From: DASSUW01 sp963830725
Lineage (GTDB): Bacteria > Actinomycetota > Thermoleophilia > Solirubrobacterales > Solirubrobacteraceae
Length of the DNA: 64,000 nt
Direction of reading: 5' to 3'
Assembly: GCA_963830725.1 (NCBI GenBank)
Contig: CAWHNO010000012.1
Span: 1 to 64,000 of the forward strand
Shown here: piece by piece, positions 54,713 through 63,859 of the stretch
Layout: the number at the start of each line of letters is the position of its first letter
Numbering within the stretch: position 1 is the stretch's first letter
Notes under the pieces: generated by a model
Databases searched by the model: none
What the model was told of the DNA's origin: nothing
What the model saw: only the letters and a program-made list of their open reading frames with translations
Position numbers and translations under genes: made by a program

Positions 54713-55517
54713 CGAGCACGACGACGTCGCCGCCGACGCGCGCGCGGCCGTCCTCCATCTGCGCCAGGAGCCGGCTCGGCCGGCCCATCTCGACGCCCTG
54801 CGTGACCTCGAGCCGCTCGGTGCCGAGCCGCGCGTTGGCGTAGGCGAGCAGGGGCCCGGCAGCCGAGCCGGTGGCGGCATCCTCGCCCTCGAGCTCGCTC
54901 GGGAACGAGCGGGCGCGCGCGGTCTCACCGTCGATCGCGCAGAGGTAGAGGTTGAACGTGCCGGCGCGGAGCGCGGCGACCGCCGCCTGCTCCTTGCGCG
55001 CGCGGCTCACCGCATCCGCGCTCGCCAGCGGGGCGATCAGCGTCGGGAAGCCGGTGCTGACGTGCTGCGGCGGCAGCGCGGGATGACCATCCTCGGGGTG
55101 CAGCCCGACGGCGGCGAGCACGGACGCGACATCCACCTCGTCGCCGAACCGCGCAGGCTCCTGCAGCACCGAGGCGTAGGCGCGGTCGCCGTCGCGCTCG
55201 ACGCGCACGGGCTGGATGCCCGCGTGCGTCTGCTGGCGGTACTCGACCTCGTCCTCGCCGCGCTCGAGCGCGACGGCCACCGCGGTGCCGAGCGAGGGGT
55301 GGCCGGCGAACGGGATCTCCTCGGCCGGCGTCCAGATCCGGTTGCGGTAGTCGGCGACCTCGGAGCTCTGCACGAAGGTCGTCTCGGTCAGCAGCGTCTC
55401 CTTGGCGAAGGCGAGCATCACCTCGTCGCTCACGCCGTCGGCCTCGTGCACGACCGCGAGGCCGTTGCCGGCCAGCGGACGGTCGGTGAAGACGTCGAGC
55501 AGCGTGTACGGGTGCAT
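54687..55517 (-). CDS. PhzF-family isomerase/epimerase
   Basis: A 276-residue two-lobed protein of the diaminopimelate-epimerase fold. Start MHPYTLLDVFTDRPLAGNGLAVV, catalytic Glu in LLTETTFV, FAGHPSLGTA, and EDAATGSAAGPLLAY. Substrate unknown; no phenazine genes nearby. ATG 55517 chosen to match the family start. Confidence 0.92.
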   Translation of the reverse strand: MHPYTLLDVFTDRPLAGNGLAVVHEADGVSDEVMLAFAKETLLTETTFVQSSEVADYRNRIWTPAEEIPFAGHPSLGTAVAVALERGEDEVEYRQQTHAGIQPVRVERDGDRAYASVLQEPARFGDEVDVASVLAAVGLHPEDGHPALPPQHVSTGFPTLIAPLASADAVSRARKEQAAVAALRAGTFNLYLCAIDGETARARSFPSELEGEDAATGSAAGPLLAYANARLGTERLEVTQGVEMGRPSRLLAQMEDGRARVGGDVVVLVTGTLRLP

Positions 55518-55574
55518 GCCGGATCCACCTGCGACCCGTCGATGTCTAGGCGTGGGCATCGGTGGATCCGGTAC

Positions 55575-56363
55575 TCAGAACTCGGCCACGCCCTCTTCGG
55601 GGGTCGACGCCTGCGCGTACAGGCGGCGCGGGATGCGGCCGGAGCGGAACGCGAGCCGGCCGCCCTCGGTGCCGAGCCGGATCGCGCGGGCCATCCCGAC
55701 CGGGTCCTCGGCGCGCGAGATCGCGCTGGCACACAGCACGCCGTCGTACCCCAGCTCCATGGCCAGCGCCGCGTCGGACGCCGTGCCGACCCCCGCGTCG
55801 AGGATGACCGGCACCTCGGCGCGCTCGCGGATGAGGCGGAGGTTGTAGGTGTTCAGCAGCCCCATGCCCGAGCCGATCGGCGAGCCGAGCGGCATCACCG
55901 CGGCGCAGCCGACGTCCTCGAGCCGGCGCGCGAGGATCGGGTCGTCGTTGGTGTAGGGCAGCACCGTGAAGCCGTCGTCGACCAGCTCCTCGGCCGCCTC
56001 CAGCAGCGCCGGGGCGTCGGGCAGCAGCGTGCGCTCGTCGCCGATCACCTCGAGCTTGACCCAGTCGGTCTCGAACGCCTCGCGCGCCAGCTTGGCGGTG
56101 AGCACGGCGTCGCGCGCCGTGAAGCACCCGGCCGTGTTCGGCAGCAGACGCACGCCCGCGTGGTCGAGCACGTCGACGATCGACCCGCGCTGCCCCGGGT
56201 CGATCCGGCGCAGCGCGACGGTGACCAGCTCGGCGCCCGAGGCGTCGATGGCCGCGGCCAGAGCCTCGAGCGAGCGGAAGCCGCCGGTCCCGAGCAGCAG
56301 CCGCGAGCGCAGCTCGGCGCCGGCGATGGTAAAGGGATCTGCAGATACGTCCGTGGTCGCCAT
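55575..56363 (-). CDS. thiG: Thiazole synthase
   Basis: A 262-residue TIM-barrel enzyme forming the thiazole phosphate of thiamine. Catalytic Lys in DWVKLEVIGD, LLPNTAGC, APVMPLGSPIGSG-type VMPLGSPIGSGMGL and VILDAGVGTASDAA. Starts directly after the thiS stop (TGAATG). Last gene of thiO-thiS-thiG. Confidence 0.96.
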   Translation of the reverse strand: MATTDVSADPFTIAGAELRSRLLLGTGGFRSLEALAAAIDASGAELVTVALRRIDPGQRGSIVDVLDHAGVRLLPNTAGCFTARDAVLTAKLAREAFETDWVKLEVIGDERTLLPDAPALLEAAEELVDDGFTVLPYTNDDPILARRLEDVGCAAVMPLGSPIGSGMGLLNTYNLRLIRERAEVPVILDAGVGTASDAALAMELGYDGVLCASAISRAEDPVGMARAIRLGTEGGRLAFRSGRIPRRLYAQASTPEEGVAEF

Positions 56364-56570
56364 TCAACCCCCCTGGATCGCGCGCAGGACCTCGATCCGC
56401 GCGCCCTCTTGCAGCTCGTGCGTGTCCCATTGCGTGCGCGGCACCACCTCGGCGTCGACCGCCACGGCCACGCCGCGGCCCGAGGCGGGCAGCGCGAGCG
56501 AGTCGACCGCCGCCTGCACCGTCGCGCCGTCGCCCAGCTCGGCCTCGCTCCCGTTGAGCAGCACCTTCAT
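56364..56570 (-). CDS. thiS: Sulfur carrier protein ThiS
   Basis: A 68-residue ubiquitin-fold carrier ending in the required Gly-Gly (RAIQGG). MKVLLNG start, VAVAVDAEVVPR centre. It donates sulfur as a thiocarboxylate to ThiG. ATG 56570 overlaps the thiO stop (ATGA). Confidence 0.95.
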   Translation of the reverse strand: MKVLLNGSEAELGDGATVQAAVDSLALPASGRGVAVAVDAEVVPRTQWDTHELQEGARIEVLRAIQGG

Positions 56571-57713
56571 GCGGGCACCCCCGCGAAGCGGCGCGGGTCG
56601 GCGATCGCGGCCCACTCCGGCAGCGGCTCGCCGCAGGCGGCCGCGACGATCAGCTCCGCGGTGAGCGGTGCGAGCAGGATGCCGTTGCGGAAGTGGCCGG
56701 CCGCCCACAGCAGGCCGTCGATGGTGCCCGGGCCGATGGCGGGCAGGTTGTCCGGCGTCGCCGGGCGCAGGCCCGCGCGCAGCTCCTCGATCTCGAGCTC
56801 GAGCACGCCGGGGACGACCTCGCTCACGTCACGCAGCAGCTCGTAGACGCCGCCCGCGGTCGGCGACGTGTCGGCCCCGCGCTCCTCCATCGTCGCGCCG
56901 AGCACGTAGCCGCCGTCGGCGCGGGGGACGAGGTAGGCCTGGGGACCGCGAACGGTGCGGTCGAGCAGGCCAGGCCCGCGCGGGTCGCGCAGGCGCATGA
57001 TCTGGCCCTTGACCGGGCGGATCGGCACGCGGTCGGGCGCCTCGACCGGCCCGCAGCCGGTGGCGAGCAGGACCTGGTTCGCCCGCGACGACCTCGCCGG
57101 TGTCGAGGCGCAGCCCGGCGACCCGGCCGCCGGCGACGAAGTCGTCGCGCCCGGCGACGGTGTCGTCCCGCCCGGCGATCTCGACCGCCGCCACTCGCGC
57201 CCGGCGGATCGTGCCGCCGGCGCGTTCGAATGCATTCGCCAAGGCGGCGACCATCCGCCGCGGATCCACCGAGTGGTCGCCGGGCACGTCGAGGGCGAGG
57301 CGCACGGTCGGCGCCAGGGCGGGCTCGGCGCGGCGCGCCTGGCTCGGGCGCAGCCGTTCGACCTCCAGCCCGAGCTCGCGCCGGAAGACCAGCTCGCGCT
57401 CCAGCGCCTCGGCCTCGTCGCGGTCGCGCGCCACCAGCAGCGTGCCGGTCGTCCGATGGCCGACGTCCTCGCCCAGCTCGGCGCAGAAGGCGCCGAAGCC
57501 GCGCGCGGCGCGCAGCCCGAGCTCCACCGCCGCGGCGTCGCCGACCTGCGCCTCGGCCACCGGTGCGAGCATGCCGGCGGCCACCTGCCAGGCGCCAGGA
57601 TCACCGGCGTCGAGCACCACCGTGCGCAGCCCGCGACCGGCCGCGCGCCACGCGCAGGCCAGGCCGATCGCCCCGCCACCCGCTACGGCGAGGTCATACG
57701 TGCTGGAGGTCAC
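56567..57713 (-). CDS. thiO: Glycine oxidase ThiO (one frameshift)
   Basis: FAD-dependent glycine oxidase that makes dehydroglycine for thiazole synthesis, about 382 residues corrected. GGGAIGLACAW and TVVLDAGDPG...AAGMLAPVAEA at the N-terminus. At about 57075-57080 one extra G in GGGCG breaks GEVVA-ANQVLLATGCG; after correction: RPVKGQIMRLRD, YLVPRADGGYVLGATMEERG, AGHFRNGILLAPLTAELI. GTG 57713, with its GGAGGG ribosome site formed by the 3' end of the TPP riboswitch. Confidence 0.92.
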
Positions 57714-57721
57714 TGCTGGAC

Positions 57722-57810
57722 ATTCCCTCCCTACGCCGGCACTACCCGGATCAGGTTCGACGGTCGGCGGCCGATTGCCGCCCTCTCAGCCCATCGCGCG
57801 AGCTCCCGTA
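57722..57810 (-). promoter_or_regulatory. TPP riboswitch (THI element) controlling thiO-thiS-thiG
   Basis: On the minus strand the conserved TPP-aptamer elements occur in order: ATGGGCTGAGAGGG, a variable P3 region, ACC..GAACCTGATCCGGGT, then GCCGGCGTAGGGAGGG. The last purine-rich stretch is also the Shine-Dalgarno of thiO, so ligand binding probably blocks translation. thiE, on the opposite strand at 57844, is not under this element. Confidence 0.93.
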
Positions 57811-57843
57811 TGCCCCAGATGGTAGCTGCCAGACTCACGTTCC

Positions 57844-58482
57844 ATGAGCCCCCGCGAGCGCCTCGCGACCGCCCGCCTGTACCTCGTGTGCGACGCGCGG
57901 TCGCGCGAGTGGCTGCGAGCGGCCATACGCGGCGGCGTCGATCTCGTGCAGCTGCGCGACAAGACGCTCGACGACGCCGGCCTGGTGGCCGCCGCGCGCG
58001 AGTTCCGCGCGGCCGCCGACGAGGCGGGCGCGCTGTTCATCCTCAACGACCGCCCGGACCTGGTCGAGGCGTGCGGCGCCGACGGCGTCCACGTGGGCCA
58101 GGACGACGAGCCGCCGTCGATCGCCCGCGCGGCCGTCGGCGACGACCGCATCGTCGGACGCTCCACGCACGCCCCCGGTCAGGCGGACGCCGCGGACGCC
58201 GACCCCGACGTCGACTACCTCGCCGTCGGGCCCGTGCACGCGACCCCGACCAAGCCCGGGAGACCCGCCGCCGGCCTCGCCTACGTCGAGTACGCGGCGC
58301 GCACGGTGGGCAAGCCGTGGTTCGCCATCGGCGGGCTCGACGCCACGAACGCGGGCGACGTCGTTGCGCGAGGCGCGCGGCGGATCGTCGTCGTGCGCGC
58401 GATCACCGAGGCCGACGACCCCGAAGCCGCCGCGCGCGCTCTGCGCAACCGCCTGGAGGAGCCCGTTGGCGCCCGACGATGA
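57844..58482 (+). CDS. thiE: Thiamine-phosphate synthase
   Basis: A 212-residue TIM barrel joining HMP-PP and thiazole phosphate. Motifs: YLVCDAR, VDLVQLRDKTLD, LILNDRPDL-like FILNDRPDL, DGVHVGQDD, VGRSTHAP, YLAVGPVHATPTKPG, AIGGLDA. Slightly diverged C-terminus (VVVRAITEADDP). Divergent from thiO. Confidence 0.94.
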   Translation: MSPRERLATARLYLVCDARSREWLRAAIRGGVDLVQLRDKTLDDAGLVAAAREFRAAADEAGALFILNDRPDLVEACGADGVHVGQDDEPPSIARAAVGDDRIVGRSTHAPGQADAADADPDVDYLAVGPVHATPTKPGRPAAGLAYVEYAARTVGKPWFAIGGLDATNAGDVVARGARRIVVVRAITEADDPEAAARALRNRLEEPVGARR

Positions 58483-58933
58483 CCGGATGACCCGCGGCTA
58501 TGCGCGATCACGCGAGCGCGACGCCGCGGTCCGCGCCTCGCTCGAGCCGCTGAAGCCAGGCGAGCGGCCCCGAGCGGTCACGGTGGCGGCGATCGTGGCC
58601 GCGCTGCTCGGCGTCCTGCTGCTCGTGCAGCTCGCGCTCGCCGACGAGTCCGACGGCAACGACGCGACGGTCGGCCTCGCGCTCTTCAGCGCGGTGATGT
58701 TCGTGGCGGCGATCGGCATGTGGAAGGCGCAGTACTGGGCGGTGCTGGGCTTCGAGTTCTTCCTCGGCCTGACGCTCGTGTTCGCCGCCGTGTCGCTGAT
58801 GTTCGCCGGCAACGTGCTCGCCGTCGTCTACTGCGTGCTCATCCTCGCCGGCGCGGGCACATTGTTCTGGAAGCTCGTGCGAGCGATGGCACGGATCCAG
58901 ATGCCGAAGCGGCCGGGGCCCGATGAGCGCTGA
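58466..58933 (+). CDS. Four-helix membrane protein, unknown function
   Basis: A 155-residue protein with a charged N-terminal 40 residues and four hydrophobic helices (AVTVAAIVAALLGVLLLVQLA; VGLALFSAVMFVAAIGMW; YWAVLGFEFFLGLTLVFAAVSLMF; LAVVYCVLILAGAGTLFW), ending in a basic tail. TTG 58466 is chosen because GGAGG lies 6 nt upstream inside the end of thiE; ATG 58487 is the alternative. No family recognised. Confidence 0.75.
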   Translation: MAPDDDRMTRGYARSRERDAAVRASLEPLKPGERPRAVTVAAIVAALLGVLLLVQLALADESDGNDATVGLALFSAVMFVAAIGMWKAQYWAVLGFEFFLGLTLVFAAVSLMFAGNVLAVVYCVLILAGAGTLFWKLVRAMARIQMPKRPGPDER

Positions 58934-58962
58934 GTAGGCCGCTCCGCTAGCCTGCGCCGCCC

Positions 58963-60348
58963 ATGCCCGAATCCTCGTACGACTGCATCGTCATCGGTTC
59001 CGGCCCGGGCGGATACGTGGCGGCGATCCGCGCCGCACAGCTTGGGATGAAGACCGCGGTGATCGAGAAGGACACCGTCGGCGGCCGCTGCCTGAACTAC
59101 GCCTGCATCCCGGCGAAGGCGGTCCTGCGCACGGCCGACATCCTCACCGAGATCGACGAGGCAAGCGACTTCGGGATCTCCGTGGAGAACCGCAGCGTCG
59201 ACTTCGGCGCGGTCATGGAGCGCCGCCAGAAGGTCATCAAGACGCTCACCGGCGGCGTGAGCGGGCTCTTCAAGAAGAACAAGATCGACTACATCGAGGG
59301 CTTCGGCTCGGTCACGAGTGAAGGCAACGTCAAGGTCGGCGGCAACTTCGACGGCACGGAGATCGAGGCGACGAAGTGCGTCGTGCTGGCGTGCGGCTCC
59401 GTCCCGAAGCCGATCCCCGGCACGGAGTTCGGCGGTCGCGTGATCGGCACCGAGGAGGCATGGGCGCTGGAGGAGAAGCCCGGCAAGATCGCGGTCGTGG
59501 GCGCCGGCGCTTCCGGCGCCGAGATCGCGTCCGCGTACGGCCGGCTCGGCACCGACGTCCTGCTCTTCGAGGCGCTCGACCGCGTGCTCCCGACCGAGGA
59601 CGCCGACATCTCGAAGGTCGCCGGGCGCGCGCTCGCCAAGCAGAACATGACGATCCACACCGGCACGCTGGTGGAGAACGTCCAAGGCGGCGATGACAAG
59701 GTCTCGTTCTCGTTCGGCGACCAGAGCGACGAGGTGGAGTGGTTCATCATCGCCGCCGGCCGGGGGCCCGACATCGAGGGGCTCGGCCTCGACGAGGCGG
59801 GCGTGAAGCTCGACGACCAGGGCCTCATTCAGGTCGACGGCGCCCTGCGGACCTCGGTCAAGGGCGTCTATGCGATCGGCGACCTCGTGCCCGGCCCCGC
59901 GCTGGCGCACAAGGCCTCCGACGAGGGCGTGATCGCCGTCGAGGACGCAGCGGGGCTCGAGACGCACCCGATCGAGTACATCGACATCCCGCGCGCGACC
60001 TTCTGCACGCCGAACGTCGGCTCGTTCGGGCTGACCGAGGAGCAGGCGCGCGAGCAGGGGCTCGACGTCGTGGTCGGCAAGGTCCAGTACGGCGCGGTCG
60101 GCGGCGGCACGGTCTACGGCGACCGCAGCGGCATGGTCAAGATCATCGGCGACAAGAAGTACGGCGAGATGGTGGGCGGGCACATCATCGGCTCGCGCGC
60201 GACCGAGCTGATCCAGGAGCTCGTGAACGCGAAGCTGCTCGAGGGCGGCTACCCCGAGGTCGCCCGCATCATCCACGGCCACCCGACGCTGTCGGAGGCC
60301 GTGATGGAGGCCGCAAGGGCCGCCGACGGCTGGCTGATCCACGGTTAG
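58963..60348 (+). CDS. lpdA: Dihydrolipoyl dehydrogenase (E3)
   Basis: A 461-residue flavoprotein disulfide reductase: GSGPGGYVAAIRAAQLG, redox-active pair in GGRCLNYACIPAK, NAD fold VVGAGASGAEIA, YAIGDLVPGPALAHKA and the catalytic His-Glu in HGHPTLSEA. Reoxidises lipoyl groups of the 2-oxoacid dehydrogenase complex; the E1 fusion lies 0.8 kb downstream, but no E2 gene is in the window. Confidence 0.96.
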   Translation: MPESSYDCIVIGSGPGGYVAAIRAAQLGMKTAVIEKDTVGGRCLNYACIPAKAVLRTADILTEIDEASDFGISVENRSVDFGAVMERRQKVIKTLTGGVSGLFKKNKIDYIEGFGSVTSEGNVKVGGNFDGTEIEATKCVVLACGSVPKPIPGTEFGGRVIGTEEAWALEEKPGKIAVVGAGASGAEIASAYGRLGTDVLLFEALDRVLPTEDADISKVAGRALAKQNMTIHTGTLVENVQGGDDKVSFSFGDQSDEVEWFIIAAGRGPDIEGLGLDEAGVKLDDQGLIQVDGALRTSVKGVYAIGDLVPGPALAHKASDEGVIAVEDAAGLETHPIEYIDIPRATFCTPNVGSFGLTEEQAREQGLDVVVGKVQYGAVGGGTVYGDRSGMVKIIGDKKYGEMVGGHIIGSRATELIQELVNAKLLEGGYPEVARIIHGHPTLSEAVMEAARAADGWLIHG

Positions 60349-60872
60349 CGGCGCGCGCTTCTTCTTCGACCTCGCGTCGCCGGTCGCCTATCTGGCGGCG
60401 GAACGAGTGAACCACGCGCTCGGCGAGGTGCCCGAGTGGGTGCCGGTGCGGCTCGGCGAGCCCGGGCCGTTCCGCTGCGCCGAGGAGGTCGCCGCCTACC
60501 GCGAGGACGTCGAGCGCGCGGCCCGCGCGCAGGGCGTGCAGCCGCTGGTGTGGCCCGAGCCGTTCCCGTCCGACAGCGAGTGGGCGATGCTGGTGGCGAC
60601 CTACGCCAAGCAGATCGGCCGCGCCGTCGCCTTCAGCCAAGCCGCGTTCCGGCAGGCGTTCGCCGCCGGCCGCGACCTGTCGGAGCGCGACAACGTGCTG
60701 ATCGCCGCCGCGGCGTGCGAGATGCATCCGGCGGCGGTGGTCAAGGGCGCCGAGCTGCGCGGCACGCGCGAGCGGCTCGAGGCGGCGACCGCGGAGGCCG
60801 TCGAGGCCGGCGTGCGCGACGTCCCCGCCGTCCTCAGCGCGAGCCGGCGAGGTCCTCGAGGTGCCGGCGTGA
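60344..60872 (+). CDS. HCCA-isomerase/DsbA-like thioredoxin-fold protein (start and one frame uncertain)
   Basis: The coding pattern begins at once after lpdA with ARFFFDLASPVAYLAAERVN, the N-terminus of 2-hydroxychromene-2-carboxylate isomerase/kappa-GST proteins (Ser-Pro instead of CxxC). A helical insertion (about 50-140) and EAGVRDVPAV follow. No ATG/GTG/TTG precedes this N-terminus: GTT 60344 is the only candidate, and the first standard start, GTG 60407, would remove the first strand. After about 60838 a one-base change would give AGEVLEVPA and the TGA at 60870-60872. Confidence 0.65.
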
Positions 60873-61114
60873 AGGCCAACCGCGCCTACGAGCTGATCGT
60901 CCGCCGCGGGGGGCGCGGGCCGGCGCTCCTGCGGTCGGCCGACGAGGTCGACCTCGTCGAGATCGTGGAGATCGACTCCGGCGAGGTCGTGCTGTTCTGG
61001 GACACGACCCCGGCCCAGACCGGCCGCCTCTCGCGCGCGCTGAAGGCCGACCTCGCGGGCCTGGAGGCGGGCGAGTTCATCACCCGCTGGCGACGCTACG
61101 ACTCGGCGGAATAG
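60869..61114 (+). CDS. 81-residue hypothetical protein
   Basis: GTG 60869 overlaps the presumed stop of the isomerase-like gene (GTGA). Sequence MKANRAYELIVRRGGRGPALLR..., acidic middle DEVDLVEIVEIDSGEVVLFWD, then TPAQTGRLSRALKADLAGLEAGEFITRWR. It could equally be read as the C-terminal end of one longer frame from 60407, but its own start-like N-terminus and change of character favour a separate gene. Family unknown. Confidence 0.55.
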   Translation: MKANRAYELIVRRGGRGPALLRSADEVDLVEIVEIDSGEVVLFWDTTPAQTGRLSRALKADLAGLEAGEFITRWRRYDSAE

Positions 61115-61136
61115 CGGTCGCGCTACTGTCCCGCTC

Positions 61137-63341
61137 GTGGCCGACGTCACCCAGGAGGCGGGCGTACAGCGGGACCTTCCCGACCGCGATTCAGCCCGGG
61201 AGTGGCTGGAAACGATGATGCTCATCCGCCGCTTCGAGGAGCGCGCGGGGGAGATGTACGCGAAGGCCAAGGTCGGCGGCTTCCTGCACCTGGCGATCGG
61301 CGAGGAGGCCACGATCGTCGGCGCCTGCCGCGCGATGCGCGACGACGACTACCTGATCTCGACCTACCGCTCGCACGGCCACGCGCTCGCCCGCGGATCA
61401 CATCCCGACCGGGTCATGGCCGAGCTGTTCGGCCGCGAGGAGGGCGTCTCGCACGGCCGCGGCGGCTCGATGCACATGTTCGACCTCGGGAACCGCTTCA
61501 TGGGCGGCTACGGGATCGTCGGCGGCAACCTGCCGCTGGCGGCCGGGATGGCGCTCGCATCGGACTACCGGGGCCTCGACGAGGTCACCGTCTGCGTGTT
61601 CGGCGACGGCGCCGCCAACCAGGGCACGTTCGGCGAGACGCTCAACCTCGCCGCGCTGTGGAAGCTGCCGGTGGTCTTCATGGTCACGAACAACCAGTTC
61701 GGCATGGGCACGGCGATCGAGCGCCACTCGGCGGTGACCGACCTGCACCGGCGCGGCGAGGGCTTCGGCGTGCCCGGCCTGCGCTGCGACGGCATGGACG
61801 TGCTCGAGACCTACGTCGTGATGCGCGAGGCGATCCGGCGCGCGCGTGAGGACCGCCAGCCGATCCTCGTCGAGGCCGTCACCTACCGCTTCCGCGGCCA
61901 CTCGATGGCCGACCCCGAGGAGTACCGCACCAAGGAGCAGGTCGCCGAGTGGCGCAAGCGCGACCCGATCAACGCCTTCGCCGAGCGGCTGCTGAGCGAC
62001 GGCGTACTCGGGGAGGGCGAGCCGGAGAAGATGGACGAGGCGACGATCGCGCGCGTCGACGACGCGGTGAAGTTCGCCGACAAGGCGGCCTTCCCGGCGC
62101 CGGAGTCGCTGTACGACCACATCTACGTGCTGGGCGACCAGGTGCAGGGGTGGTACTCGGTCGACGAGCGCTCGGCCGGCGTGCACCGCGGCGAGGACGA
62201 GCGGTCGCTCGCCGAGGCCGAGCGCGGGCCGGAGCAGCCCTACCACGACGCGGTCGAGGCCGCTCAGCGCGAGGATGTGGGCGAGAAGAAGCCGACCGAC
62301 GAGGCGCAGTCCGACGACGAGCGAGGACCGACGAAGACCCGAGGAGGAGTCGTAGTGGGCGTCGTCCGCTACCGCGAGGCGCTCAACCAGGCCCTGCGGG
62401 AGGAGATGCAGCGGGACGAGCGCGTGTTCCTGATGGGCGAGGACATCGGCGTCTTCAACGGCGCCTTCAAGGTCACCGCCGGCCTGCTGGAGGAGTTCGG
62501 CGAGAAGCGCGTGCGCGACACGCCGATCTCCGAGAACACGATCGTCGGGATGGGCGTGGGCGCCGCCATGACCGGTCTGCGCCCGGTCGTCGAGCTGATG
62601 ACGATCAACTTCTCGCTGCTGGCGATGGACCAGATCGTCAACCACATGGCGACGATCCACTACATGTTCGGCGGCCAGGCGAAGGTGCCGATGGTGGTGC
62701 GGATGCCGCAGGGCGCCGGCCACCAGCTCGGGCCGACGCACTCGCATTGCCTCGAGGCCCTCTACCTGCACGTGCCGGGGATGCTGCTCGCCGTCCCCTC
62801 CACGGCGGCCGACGCCAAGGGCCTGCTGAAGGCGGCGATCCGCGACGACAACCCGGTCGTCTTCATCGAGCACGAGTATCTCTACGGCCAGCGCGGCGAC
62901 GTCCCCGACGACGGGGACCACGTGACGCAGTTCGGCCAGGCCGTGATCCGGCGCGAGGGTGCCGACGTGACGATCGTCGGCATCTCGCGGATGGCCGTCA
63001 CCGCCCAGAAGGCGGCCGACATCCTCTCCAAGGAGCACGAGGTCGAGGCCGAGGTGATCGACCCGCGCACCCTGCGCCCGCTCGACCTCGACACGATCCT
63101 CGAGTCGGTCAGCAAGACCAATCGCGCGGTCATCGTCGAGGAGGGCTGGCCGCACGGCGGCGTCGGTGCCAACCTCGCGGCGCTCATCCAGGAGCAGGCG
63201 TTCGACGACCTCGACGCCCCCGTCGCGCGCGTGACCGGAGCCGACCTGCCGATGCCCTACTCGAAGCCGCTCGAGCAGATCGCCTACCCGCACGAGCCCC
63301 AGATCGTCGAGGCCGTGCTCGCGACCTTCCGCGACCTCTAG
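61137..63341 (+). CDS. 2-Oxoacid dehydrogenase E1, alpha and beta subunits fused in one frame
   Basis: A 734-residue frame. E1alpha (1-345): MMLIRRFEERAGEMY, YRSHGHALARG, GRGGSMHMFD, TPP motif GDGAANQGTFGE...NNQFGMGT. An acidic linker of about 60 residues (DERSAGVHRGEDERS...) leads to E1beta (from about 407): RYREALNQALREEM, GEDIGVFNGAFKVT, DTPISENTIVGMGVGAA, HSHCLEALY and VIVEEGWPHGG. GAGGAGGAG stands 5 nt before GTG 62355, so E1beta may also be made alone. TPP-dependent, next to thiamine genes. Confidence 0.93.
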   Translation: MADVTQEAGVQRDLPDRDSAREWLETMMLIRRFEERAGEMYAKAKVGGFLHLAIGEEATIVGACRAMRDDDYLISTYRSHGHALARGSHPDRVMAELFGREEGVSHGRGGSMHMFDLGNRFMGGYGIVGGNLPLAAGMALASDYRGLDEVTVCVFGDGAANQGTFGETLNLAALWKLPVVFMVTNNQFGMGTAIERHSAVTDLHRRGEGFGVPGLRCDGMDVLETYVVMREAIRRAREDRQPILVEAVTYRFRGHSMADPEEYRTKEQVAEWRKRDPINAFAERLLSDGVLGEGEPEKMDEATIARVDDAVKFADKAAFPAPESLYDHIYVLGDQVQGWYSVDERSAGVHRGEDERSLAEAERGPEQPYHDAVEAAQREDVGEKKPTDEAQSDDERGPTKTRGGVVVGVVRYREALNQALREEMQRDERVFLMGEDIGVFNGAFKVTAGLLEEFGEKRVRDTPISENTIVGMGVGAAMTGLRPVVELMTINFSLLAMDQIVNHMATIHYMFGGQAKVPMVVRMPQGAGHQLGPTHSHCLEALYLHVPGMLLAVPSTAADAKGLLKAAIRDDNPVVFIEHEYLYGQRGDVPDDGDHVTQFGQAVIRREGADVTIVGISRMAVTAQKAADILSKEHEVEAEVIDPRTLRPLDLDTILESVSKTNRAVIVEEGWPHGGVGANLAALIQEQAFDDLDAPVARVTGADLPMPYSKPLEQIAYPHEPQIVEAVLATFRDL

Positions 63342-63859
63342 CGCACGACGTCGTAGCCGCCGTCGCGTGGGACGAGCACCCTGGTGTGCATCTCCGACAC
63401 CTGGGCGGGGTCGCCGGCGATGAAGGGGCAGATGGTCACGACCGGGCGGTCGCGCGACATCCGGTGCCACTCGCGCTCGACCTCGAGCATGCCGTCCAGG
63501 GCCTCGGGGCCGACCGGGGACCGCGCGTACCAGAGGCCCGTGCAGCCGCGCTCGAGGGCCGCGTCGAGCGCGTCGCGCCACGGCTCCGCCGATCCCTCGG
63601 CCGGGGCACCGAAGTCCATCTCCACGACGACCATCCGGCCGTCGGTCTCGAGCGCGGCGACGTCGAGCCCCGCCTCGGTCAACAGCGCCCGCTCGCGGTC
63701 CGCGTCGCCCGGCAGCGCGCGGTGGGCGAGCCAGCCGCCGCGCCGCAGGCCGAGCGCGTAGAAGCTCACGAGGACGCCCGGAAGCTCGTCCACGCTGTTG
63801 AGGAACACCGCGAGATGCGGGCAGGCCTCGCCCTCCAGATGCTCCGCCAGGCCGCTCAC
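63338..63859 (-). CDS. MEDS-domain sensory protein
   Basis: A 173-residue protein matching the MEDS (DcmR-like sensory) fold: HLAVFLNSVDELPGVLVSFYALGLRRGGWLAHRAL, LTEAGLDVAALETDGRMVVVEMDFG, and WHRMSRDRPVVTICPF. Such domains sense one-carbon or other small compounds and pair with kinases. GTG 63859 overlaps the stop of the kinase gene upstream (GTGA). The stop overlaps the E1 stop by 4 bp. Confidence 0.8.
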   Translation of the reverse strand: MSGLAEHLEGEACPHLAVFLNSVDELPGVLVSFYALGLRRGGWLAHRALPGDADRERALLTEAGLDVAALETDGRMVVVEMDFGAPAEGSAEPWRDALDAALERGCTGLWYARSPVGPEALDGMLEVEREWHRMSRDRPVVTICPFIAGDPAQVSEMHTRVLVPRDGGYDVVR

